Below are positions 1 to 6,572 of a stretch of DNA of 8,955 bases, one piece after another; position 1 is the first letter of the stretch, and each line of letters starts with the position of its first letter. Below the pieces are notes generated by a model. That model was not told the origin of the DNA. It saw only the letters and a list, made by a program, of their open reading frames with translations, and searched no databases. Made by a program: the position numbers and the translations under genes. This stretch comes from Rubrobacteraceae bacterium (GTDB lineage Bacteria > Actinomycetota > Rubrobacteria > Rubrobacterales > Rubrobacteraceae): contig JACCSM010000048.1 in the NCBI GenBank assembly GCA_013698525.1, positions 1 through 8,955 of the forward strand, in the 5' to 3' direction.

Positions 1-414
1 GGGATGGACGTTGCTGTTGAGTAGCAGCGTGGCGCAGGTATGGCGCAGATCGTAGAGCCTGGTGCCGGCGGGCAGATCGGCACGCCTTAACAGCGCCTTG
101 AACGAGCGCACGACGTTGCGATGAGACAGAGGCGTGCCTACGGTGCTGGGGAATACTAGCCCGTGGTCCTTCCAGAGTCCGGCCTTCTTCATCTGTTCCT
201 CTAGCTGGCGCTTGCGGAGGGCTCTGAGGGCCGCGCGTGCGGTGTTGGAGAGCTCTACCTTCCGGCGGCTACGGGATGTCTTGGTCGCGGTGAACTCGCT
301 GCCCGACAGCGCGCGGTTTATCCGCATCGCACCGGCCTCAAGGTCCACATTACTCCAGCGTAGCGCCAGCATCTCGCCGGGCCGCAACCCAGCAGTTGCG
401 CCAGGCTCGCTCAG
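1..414 (-). pseudogene. Tyrosine recombinase (phage/island integrase) C-terminal catalytic-domain fragment
   Basis: Reading the minus strand gives the catalytic domain of a tyrosine recombinase. It shows GLRPGEMLALRW (first catalytic Arg, near 390-355), a KTSRSRRKVELS beta-hairpin with the conserved Lys, VFPSTVGTPLS, and RLYDLRHTCATLLL (box II, near 35-10). The Arg and second His of box II are present. The first His of HxxR is Tyr, a common variant. The frame runs off the left edge before the catalytic Tyr. Upstream of about 414 the frame continues as unconvincing sequence (NYSIITRLSEPG) with no ATG or GTG start, and the N-terminal SAM-like and core-binding domains are missing. It is therefore called a 5'-truncated gene. 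Family membership is very likely. That it is dead is an inference, since a frameshift near 400-420 could look the same. The tRNA-Lys 3' half at 7883-7929 is its probable attachment site. Confidence 0.85.
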
Positions 415-420
415 GCGCGT

Positions 421-426
421 TATAAT
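421..426 (+). promoter_or_regulatory. Consensus -10 box for the secreted-protein gene
   Basis: A perfect TATAAT lies 38 bases before the chosen TTG start and would place transcription start near 433. The best -35 candidate is TTGCGC at 396-401, a weak match with a long 19-base spacer. The box sits exactly where the integrase homology ends. Confidence 0.5.
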
Positions 427-464
427 GCTATAGTTACGTGAATGTGATTTGGAGGGGAGACGGA

Positions 465-917
465 TTGAGACGGGCATACTTTTTGTCGGCCATGTTGTTC
501 ACTGCGATGCTTTGCCTCAGCGGAATCGGACTGGCGGCGGCCGAGCCCCCCGAGCTCCAAAAGAACCAGATCCTGGTGAAAACAGAACCGTGCACCAATG
601 GCCAAAGTTACACCTTCGTGATCAACGCAATGAGCAAAACCGGACAGGTAACCTCCAGCACTGATGCCACTGTCTCGAACGTCTCGAACGTCGTAGTTAA
701 GCAGTTCACTGTCGTATACTTTCAGAAGGGGAATCTGGAGGATCCGGTAGGAGGCGACGAGTACGTGAATCCTGTAACCGAGTCCGGCAATAAGAAAGGC
801 TTTAAGGGCGATCTAATACAATGCAGTGGCAGAACCGATACCGTACTGCAGGGGCTAGGGCCGGTTACGGCGATCTATGAGTTTCAGGCTTTTGTTACTC
901 CGAGAGGTAAGGCGTAA
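465..917 (+). CDS. Small secreted protein, function unknown
   Basis: A 150-residue protein if translated from TTG at 465, the start chosen because a strong ribosome-binding site, GGAGGGG at 451-457, lies 7 bases before it. The frame also opens at GTG 438 (159 residues), but that start has no Shine-Dalgarno sequence. From the TTG start the N-terminus is a classic signal peptide: two Arg, a hydrophobic stretch (YFLSAMLFTAMLCLSGIG), then LAAA before EPPE, which suits signal peptidase I. There is no good lipobox. The mature part has two Cys (residues 43 and 120 from the TTG start) that could form a disulfide, and a C-terminal half with KKGFKGDLIQCSG and FQAFVTPRG. I remember similar short exported hypotheticals from Rubrobacter-like actinobacteria, but I know no function. 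It converges on the MFS gene. Export is well supported; the role is unknown. Confidence 0.75.
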   Translation: MRRAYFLSAMLFTAMLCLSGIGLAAAEPPELQKNQILVKTEPCTNGQSYTFVINAMSKTGQVTSSTDATVSNVSNVVVKQFTVVYFQKGNLEDPVGGDEYVNPVTESGNKKGFKGDLIQCSGRTDTVLQGLGPVTAIYEFQAFVTPRGKA

Positions 918-933
918 TCTTTTACCATAGAAT

Positions 934-992
934 ACTCATCGGGAATGCTCTACGGACTCCGCGTTAGATACTACGCTGATATTCCAATGAGT
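934..992. terminator. Inverted repeat between convergent genes (possible bidirectional terminator)
   Basis: ACTCATCGGGAAT (934-946) and ATTCCAATGAGT (981-992) are nearly reverse complements, with a 34-base loop that itself contains GCGT...ACGC. The repeat sits between the stop codons of two converging genes, where a shared terminator is expected. There is no clear U-tract on either strand, so the call is tentative. Confidence 0.3.
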
Positions 993-1028
993 GCTCTTCA
1001 GTTCTGAGTCTCCCTGCTTTGTCTCGTC

Positions 1029-2318
1029 CTACCCCTTCGTCTTCGTCTCCTCTGCGGCTTCCTGCGGCAGATAATGCTCGGCGCGGCCCAAGGCGGTAAA
1101 CGAGAAGGCGAAAGCGATGAGGAAGATCATTACACCTATCATCCTGTATACCAAGGTGATGTCTTGCGTCTGCTCGATCGCCACGCCGCCAATGAAGGCA
1201 CCAAGAGGTATTGCCGACCATGACAGTACCCATACCACACTCTGTACACGACCCAGCAATCGGTCTGGCACGATCTGCTGCCAAAGGCTGTTGGCGTTGA
1301 TGTCGAAAAGCACCACGAGTCCCCATATCGATGCCCAAAGCAACACAGCGGCCCAGTACCAACTTGTCGAGGCCAAGAGCACGATAAGGCTACCTCCAAC
1401 CATGAGTGTGCCTATAGCCACCTTGCTGAAGGACACGTGTTTGCGCAGCGGATTAGCCGCTAGAGCAAGCGCAATCATTCCCACGCTTCCCGCTGCATAA
1501 AGAAAGCCCACCTGGGTATCGCTCGCTACTAGTCGTTCTTTAGCAAAGAGCACGAGTTGGGTATACACGGTGAAGCCGATGCAGTTGACCAAGCACATCA
1601 TGAGGCAGATATTGCGCAAAATGGGGTGACCTAGCACGAAGCTTAGCCCTTCGGCGACGTCGCGCCGCAGATCCCCGGATCTTCGTTGGTCCACGCGATC
1701 GGCGTTGAAACGTGTACTAATCAGCTTCAGCAACAACGCCGAAAGTAGGAACGAGACGGCATCGAAGAGCAGAACCGGGGGGATGGGAACTAGCGCCACC
1801 AGCAAACCTGCCAACAACGGGCCCACCACCGCGGCCGTCGAGTAGCTCGCTTGGAGGTAGCCGTTCGCCGCAACCAGATTGTCTTTATGCACAAGGGAGG
1901 GTACGGCACCGAACTCGGCGGTGTTGAAACAGATCCACAGCGTCGAGCTTACGAAGCCCACCACGTAGAGCCACCAGACCGACAGCAGGCCCAAAGCGGC
2001 CAGCAATGGAACGGAACAGATAATTAGCGACTGCGTGATATCGGTGTAGATCATCAGCCGCTTACGATCTACCCGATCCACCCACGCGCCGATGATGAGC
2101 CCGAAGAGCAGATAGGGAACGTACTCTGCGGCGGTGATGAAAGCCAGATTGAGAGCTGAACCAGTCAGCTTAAAAACTAGCAAAGGCAGCAAGAAAATAG
2201 TGAAGGAGCTGCCGACGTTCGAAATGGTTTGCCCGAACAAGAACTTCCAAAAGTCCATGCCGAATCTTTTTTCGCTGGACGCGCTCGCGGAGTCTGGTGT
2301 CGAGCGTGACCGTGTCAT
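1029..2318 (-). CDS. MFS transporter, MFS_3 / EntS-like exporter family
   Basis: A 429-residue inner-membrane protein of normal length for a 12-helix major facilitator. Hydrophobic helices begin near residue 36 and run to about 410. The loop between helices 2 and 3 carries motif A as GAWVDRVDRKRLMI (77-90). LVAANGYLQASYS (148-160) and PDRLLGRVQSVVW (351-363) with PLGAFIGG (371-378) are typical of the MFS_3 branch, which includes the enterobactin exporter EntS and many macrolide or natural-product exporters. It probably exports a small molecule by proton antiport; the substrate is not readable from sequence. ATG 2318 has only a distant AAGGAG (2338-2343), so Met21 at 2258 is a possible alternative start. 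It is transcribed alone, 378 bases downstream of the GGDEF-EAL gene on the same strand, behind a palindromic operator-like site. A role in exporting the diterpenoid is inferred from position only. Confidence 0.9.
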   Translation of the reverse strand: MTRSRSTPDSASASSEKRFGMDFWKFLFGQTISNVGSSFTIFLLPLLVFKLTGSALNLAFITAAEYVPYLLFGLIIGAWVDRVDRKRLMIYTDITQSLIICSVPLLAALGLLSVWWLYVVGFVSSTLWICFNTAEFGAVPSLVHKDNLVAANGYLQASYSTAAVVGPLLAGLLVALVPIPPVLLFDAVSFLLSALLLKLISTRFNADRVDQRRSGDLRRDVAEGLSFVLGHPILRNICLMMCLVNCIGFTVYTQLVLFAKERLVASDTQVGFLYAAGSVGMIALALAANPLRKHVSFSKVAIGTLMVGGSLIVLLASTSWYWAAVLLWASIWGLVVLFDINANSLWQQIVPDRLLGRVQSVVWVLSWSAIPLGAFIGGVAIEQTQDITLVYRMIGVMIFLIAFAFSFTALGRAEHYLPQEAAEETKTKG

Positions 2319-2696
2319 GAGACGAGCGATCCCGATGCTCCTTCGCCTTCACGTTGATAACGTGAACAAGCCAGGCTACACCATGCAACGTGACTGGCTG
2401 CCCTTAGCTTTGTTTGCTGGCGATATTGTGTTGTGAGGACTAAAATCGTGAGTGGCCCACGAGGTTGTCCATTGTCCAGCACGCTCGTTACCCGTAAGAT
2501 TAAAGAGGGCTGAAACCACACACCGACTGCCCAGCTACCGCTTCGGCTGGGGATTGCCTTGGTCCAGTTGTGAAGCTTTTACAGCGGATTCCATAGTTGT
2601 TGGACCGATGGACAGCGGCGTAGCGTCATAGTCTGACTGCAATGGTCCTGTAAGTGTGCTTGTACATGTCATTAGCACCAATGCCGCTGCAATACG
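2319..2696. other. Gene-free stretch between GGDEF-EAL and MFS genes
   Basis: I see no coding sequence here; the short open frames lack plausible codons or ribosome sites. It holds the MFS upstream region with its palindrome, and several modest inverted repeats: CCCAGC/GCTGGG at 2530-2551, GGTCCA (2561-2566) with TGGACC (2601-2606), and GTGCT/AGCAC at 2656-2678. The last lies just past the GGDEF-EAL stop codon and could help end its transcript, but it lacks a U-tract. Confidence 0.5.
2348..2366. promoter_or_regulatory. Perfect palindrome, probable operator of the MFS gene
   Basis: TTCACGTT-gat-AACGTGAA is a perfect 8+8 inverted repeat with a 3-base centre, 30 bases upstream of the MFS start codon. 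A further half-site, AACGTGA, occurs at 2387-2393, exactly 28 bases on. This size and symmetry suit a dimeric repressor of the TetR or MarR kind, which often control exporter genes. No such regulator gene is in the window, so it would act in trans. Confidence 0.5.
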
Positions 2697-4529
2697 CTAT
2701 ACATCCCGATAGGGCTCTGTGGAGGGGCTCTGGTCGAGTAACCAACGCAGAGACCCAGCGTGCAAGGCTGCCGCCTCTTCGCCCATAAGCGGTTTCCAGA
2801 AATAGTAGCCTTGGGCCTGATCACACCCCATATCCCGTAACTGCGTCAGTTGTTCTACGGTTTCCACACCTTCCGCAACGGCCTGTATGCCTACTGCATG
2901 TGCGAGGTCGACTACAAGCTGCACAACCGCCGTATCCTGTTGGCTTTTCGGAAGCCCGTCAATAAACACTTTGTCGATTTTTAGTGCATCTAGCGGGAAT
3001 CGTCGCAATGCCTCTAACGAAGAATATCCCGTCCCGAAGTCGTCGAGCGCGACTTTGATCCCTAGCTTCTTCAAATGCTCTAACACGTCTATGGCATACT
3101 CGACATCCTCCATAACTACTCTCTCTGTGATCTCCAACTCCAAACAGCCCGGGTCTAGCCGAGTCTGGTGCAAGATCTCTGCGATCTCTGGCACTAGGTC
3201 GGAACCCTGAAACTGCCTTATGGATAGATTCACGCTTGTAACTAAAGGGGGAGCGGCAGGATATTGCTCTTGCCACCTACGCGCTTCCGCACAGGCTTCC
3301 TCTAGTACCCATCGTCCAAGAGAGTTAATTAGTCCGACGTCCTCAGCAAGCGGGATGAACTCTCTAGGGGCAATCTGCCCAAAAGTCGGATGGTCCCACC
3401 GTACCAGGGCCTCCATCCCAACTATAATGCCGGTACTTAGCAGCACCTTGGGCTGATAGTAGATCGTGAGTGCTTCACGCTCGATGGCCAGCCTAAGCTC
3501 GTTCTCTAGTTCCAGACGCCGCAACGCTTGGGCATGCATGTCTGCATTGAATACCTTGCAGCGCGCCTTCCCTTCTGCCTTGGCATGGTACATGGCTGCA
3601 TCTGAGTTGCGTAACAAGTCATCCGGCTCACAGTTGGCGTCTTCGCATAGCACTATTCCCATACTAGTACTGACCACCATTTGTCGCCCTGCAAGCTTGA
3701 TGGGAGCGCCTAGTGCCTTGGCGATTCGCTGAGCAACCTGAACCGCATCTTCAACGTCTCCTACACCGTCGAGTAGAACGATAAACTCATCCCCCCCTAG
3801 ACGAGCCGCGGTATCTCCCGGCCGCAAGCAGTTCTGCAAGCGCTGTGCTGCAATGATCAGCAACTCGTCACCTGCTCTGTGACCCAGGCTATCGTTTATG
3901 ACCTTGAACTGGTCTAGGTCCATGAACAACACGGCACGAGGAATGTGGTCGCTCTTGGAACGATTTACAGCTTGTGTGAGAAGGTCGTGAAACAGAGCGC
4001 GGTTTGGCAAGCCAGTTAAGGAGTCGTAAAACGCTCTGTGCCAATTCTGGCGGTTAACTCGATCGAGGCTTCTAGCGAGCAGGTAGGCAAACGTGGTTAC
4101 GGTTATGAAGGTGAGCAATGATAGGGTGTTCACTGTAGCCTGGTTGAAAATCAAGGTGTTGAAGATTACCACTGCGGAGACAACAAAGCCGCTCCAAGGC
4201 ACGAGCAGGAAACTGGCTATAAAGACTGGGATGCACATAATGATAAAAGTCTGCGCCAGGTCTTCTCCGCTCAAGAACACCGCTGATGCGGCGACTATGA
4301 GCGTAACGGTAAGCATGCAGGCAGCGGCCACGTAGCCGAGTCGGTTGAGGACAAAGAGACCTAATACAGAGATCAAGAAGATAGCATTAGGAACATTGTA
4401 TTCGTACTGCTCATTCACTAGGTTTATCCCGGACAAGGTGGCAGCGCTGAGCGCGATTCCGAGGATGACAACAGCGAGAATCTGTCCCCTCCGCTGAGGC
4501 TCAGGGTCCTGAGCGTTTACCTTCAGCAT
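2697..4529 (-). CDS. Membrane-bound GGDEF-EAL protein (c-di-GMP synthesis and breakdown)
   Basis: A 610-residue protein. Residues 17-152 form about six membrane helices with no recognisable sensor domain. A short linker (RSLDRVNRQNWH) leads to a GGDEF domain starting at YDSLTGLPNR (168-177), with MDLDQFKVIND and an intact GGDEF signature at 245-249. The allosteric c-di-GMP site RPGD (236-239) is five residues before it, the standard spacing. The EAL domain has EALVRW (373-378), NLSIRQF, ELEITE (464-469), DDFGTGYSS (496-504), KIDKVFI (517-523) and AEGVET (552-557). Every family motif I can check is intact, so both diguanylate cyclase and phosphodiesterase activity are plausible; the net direction cannot be told. 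ATG 4529 has GAGG 10 bases upstream. Its signal is probably membrane-related or bound by the helices. Why it sits next to terpenoid genes is unknown. Confidence 0.95.
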   Translation of the reverse strand: MLKVNAQDPEPQRRGQILAVVILGIALSAATLSGINLVNEQYEYNVPNAIFLISVLGLFVLNRLGYVAAACMLTVTLIVAASAVFLSGEDLAQTFIIMCIPVFIASFLLVPWSGFVVSAVVIFNTLIFNQATVNTLSLLTFITVTTFAYLLARSLDRVNRQNWHRAFYDSLTGLPNRALFHDLLTQAVNRSKSDHIPRAVLFMDLDQFKVINDSLGHRAGDELLIIAAQRLQNCLRPGDTAARLGGDEFIVLLDGVGDVEDAVQVAQRIAKALGAPIKLAGRQMVVSTSMGIVLCEDANCEPDDLLRNSDAAMYHAKAEGKARCKVFNADMHAQALRRLELENELRLAIEREALTIYYQPKVLLSTGIIVGMEALVRWDHPTFGQIAPREFIPLAEDVGLINSLGRWVLEEACAEARRWQEQYPAAPPLVTSVNLSIRQFQGSDLVPEIAEILHQTRLDPGCLELEITERVVMEDVEYAIDVLEHLKKLGIKVALDDFGTGYSSLEALRRFPLDALKIDKVFIDGLPKSQQDTAVVQLVVDLAHAVGIQAVAEGVETVEQLTQLRDMGCDQAQGYYFWKPLMGEEAAALHAGSLRWLLDQSPSTEPYRDV

Positions 4530-4741
4530 TGTGAAACAACCTCTTCGGATTTGCGTAACTGCTTCCTCAACAAACCCCTCGGTCCTCCCGCTTCACAACG
4601 AGACGCGTGCCCGCCCTTCACAATATCCTACGCAGACCTGCCGGCTGACGGATAGCACCTTGCACAATGAATCCTAACCATAATGAGAGCGGCCGGCCAT
4701 GGTCTTTGTCCTTCCTTGCTGCTATGCCAAGCGATTACACT
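4530..4741. promoter_or_regulatory. Upstream region of the GGDEF-EAL gene with two direct repeats
   Basis: CTTCACAA occurs at 4591-4598 and again at 4616-4623, a 25-base offset, each preceded by a C/G-rich CCCGC. Read on the minus strand these are TTGTGAAG sites 62-94 bases upstream of the start codon. I see no convincing -10/-35 pair. The separation from the cyclase stop codon suggests the GGDEF-EAL gene has its own promoter. Confidence 0.3.
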
Positions 4742-6256
4742 TTAACTGATAAGGTCGCCGAACGTATCCTGGTAAATGCTCAAGCTCGCTAGAATGATGC
4801 TGCGGACTACACAAGTGGGCACATAGAGCGCTTTAGCAATCCACAACTCGGGATAGTCATCCTTGAACGGAAGCTCGTTAAGCAAGAGATATTGGGCGGC
4901 GCGGCGTAAAGGTTCTCTTGGAAGCGAGCGGCATGCGCGATGGTAGTGCAACAGCGCGAGAAGAGTAAGCGCAGTCTCCTCCGCTGTAGGAACGTACTCT
5001 CCCCAAGAGCCGTCCGCGCGCTGAGTAGCGAGGAGCCAACTTGCAGTGCCACTTAGCTCGTCTGGTGCATGAGGCAGCAAGGCCATCAGAGCATGGCTGG
5101 TCGCAAAGTAAACCGAGGCGTGCCACTTATCGCGCCAGCAATAGCCGTCTTGCTCTTGTGCGTCGAGTACATAGGACAATATCTTGTCACGAACGCGCGC
5201 GCGGTCCTTGTCAGGCAGTGTCTCAAGGGCCTCTAGAATGTGTAGATTCGCGCTGATAGATGTATGGAGCTCATGGTCGAAGACGGCGAAGTGGTCGTCG
5301 CGCTCGTAAGTGAGTAGGCACGACCCGTCGACTTCGTAACCAGCGCGATGGAGCACCAGAAGTACCATTGAGGTATCGTCAGAGTCGCGAAGTGCAAATG
5401 GGGAGGAGCCCACGCCATGGGGGCGCCAGTGCTTGCAAAGGTAATCATAATGAGGACGCGATTTTGCCTCGCGGTCAGACGACGAACCACTGTAACCATA
5501 TAGATAGTAAAGGACCCATGCCCGCAAGAAAATGCCGCACGGGGCCACGACGGGCAAACCTCGACCGGTGCGGCTCATCGACTCTTTCAAATACACGGCA
5601 CTCTGCGGGAAGCGGGCGCGCCAGTTTGAAAATTGGCCTAGCAGCCACGCCGTAGCGGACGGGGAATCGACCATCGAGCCATTATCCGACAACAAACTGG
5701 CTGCGACCTCCACGTCAATACTGCCTCCAAAAGCTTCTAAGGAGAACAGCGCAGTCGTCCTAGTCTCGAAAAGCCGCTGGGTTGGAAGGATGCTTAGCTT
5801 CTCCGCACGCGCTTCTCTGTAACCGTGTAGCTCAGCGTAGGGAAGATTCAGTCCCAGTCCGTGAGCCTCTTCGAGAAGCGCAGGTAGGATCAACTCGAAT
5901 CCCGCGGTAGGTTCGATGTCTTGCTGCAAGTCACCAGCTTGTCGCGAGATGTAACGTTCGGCGGCTGAACGCTGCTCGTGGTAGCGCTGTCGATGCCCCA
6001 AACGGCCTAGTAGAAGCACGACCGCCAGCGTACTCAGTAAACGATCATGTGCGTAAGGTATCCTACCGCCCCAACTGCCGTCCGGGTTTTGACGCTTCGT
6101 CAACCAGTGAATCAGGTGCGGATACGCTAAACTCCTGTCCTCATTGATTAATCGAGCCGCCCAAGAAGTGTCGTAGTCGGAAGCACGCGATAAGTGAGAA
6201 AGATCTGCACTCAGCACTTTATTCATGGCGGAATCTAAATAGGTAGGTAAGTCCAT
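4742..6256 (-). CDS. Class II diterpene cyclase, Rv3377c (tuberculosinyl diphosphate synthase)-like
   Basis: Predicted to cyclise geranylgeranyl diphosphate by protonation, keeping the diphosphate. Residues are numbered from the longest frame (ATG 6346, 534 residues). The protein has the N-terminal motif SDYDTSWAARL (56-66), QW-type repeats QNPDGSW (86-92), QEQDGYCW (397-404) and QRADGSW (442-448), and the catalytic acid motif DSDD at 321-324. Long stretches resemble M. tuberculosis Rv3377c as I remember it: YCWRDKWHASVYFATSH, TAEETA and LWIAKALY near the C-terminus. There is no class I DDxxD, so a second enzyme must remove the diphosphate; the divergent gene at 6573 fits. I prefer Met31 (ATG 6256): it matches the Rv3377c N-terminus, giving 504 residues against about 501, and the DNA upstream is visibly more A/T-rich. 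The longer start would add a hydrophobic leader. Skeleton (halimane, clerodane or labdane) is not predictable. Confidence 0.93.
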   Translation of the reverse strand: MDLPTYLDSAMNKVLSADLSHLSRASDYDTSWAARLINEDRSLAYPHLIHWLTKRQNPDGSWGGRIPYAHDRLLSTLAVVLLLGRLGHRQRYHEQRSAAERYISRQAGDLQQDIEPTAGFELILPALLEEAHGLGLNLPYAELHGYREARAEKLSILPTQRLFETRTTALFSLEAFGGSIDVEVAASLLSDNGSMVDSPSATAWLLGQFSNWRARFPQSAVYLKESMSRTGRGLPVVAPCGIFLRAWVLYYLYGYSGSSSDREAKSRPHYDYLCKHWRPHGVGSSPFALRDSDDTSMVLLVLHRAGYEVDGSCLLTYERDDHFAVFDHELHTSISANLHILEALETLPDKDRARVRDKILSYVLDAQEQDGYCWRDKWHASVYFATSHALMALLPHAPDELSGTASWLLATQRADGSWGEYVPTAEETALTLLALLHYHRACRSLPREPLRRAAQYLLLNELPFKDDYPELWIAKALYVPTCVVRSIILASLSIYQDTFGDLIS

Positions 6257-6572
6257 TCTGTCTATGTTCTTACTCAAGAAAAGCGGCATCAACACACCAC
6301 ATGTGAGAATCACCAAGCTCACTAAGCGTGCGGATGATATGAACATGATTGAACACGACTATTGCAAGTTCCAGGCTGATTCCGTAGGGCCAATTATGTT
6401 ACATAAACAGCATGCACGAAGCACAATGCACCGCAGGATATCTCCTGCTATAAATGAAATCAACAACGTCAAACTAGTATCGATGTTGTTGCCAAGCGGT
6501 GCTACCTGCAACTTGTCGGTGATCGAGGCAGACTCAGTTGAAACAGTGTCAATAGAGTAGGATAGAGAATCT
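6257..6572. promoter_or_regulatory. Divergent control region between the two diterpene genes
   Basis: A 316-base, A/T-richer gap that must hold both promoters. Two inverted repeats stand out. GCAGGA-tatc-TCCTGC (6433-6448) is directly followed by TATAAA (6449-6454). CAACAACGTC (6461-6470) pairs over 10 positions, one of them G-T, with the arm ending GTTGTTG (6482-6491). Weak minus-strand promoter elements can be seen (TTGTGC near 6427-6422, and CATAAT near 6400), but I cannot fix a promoter with confidence. Two operator-like sites between divergent genes suggest joint repression. No regulator gene is in the window. Confidence 0.5.

Noticed and set aside
134..433. A 99-codon plus-strand frame over the left end
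   Set aside because: It is the opposite strand of the integrase catalytic domain, which has recognisable catalytic motifs.
2315..2521. Minus-strand 68-codon frame upstream of the MFS gene
   Set aside because: No ribosome site, no family resemblance, and it overlaps the MFS start and the palindromic operator.
2530..2551. CCCAGC/GCTGGG hairpin as an intrinsic terminator
   Set aside because: It has no U-tract on either strand and lies about 145 bases from the nearest stop codon.
4742..6346. Squalene-hopene cyclase as the identity of the cyclase
   Set aside because: Too short (about 505 residues against 630 or more), with YDTSW and RDKWHAS motifs typical of class II diterpene cyclases, and it faces an Rv3378c homologue.
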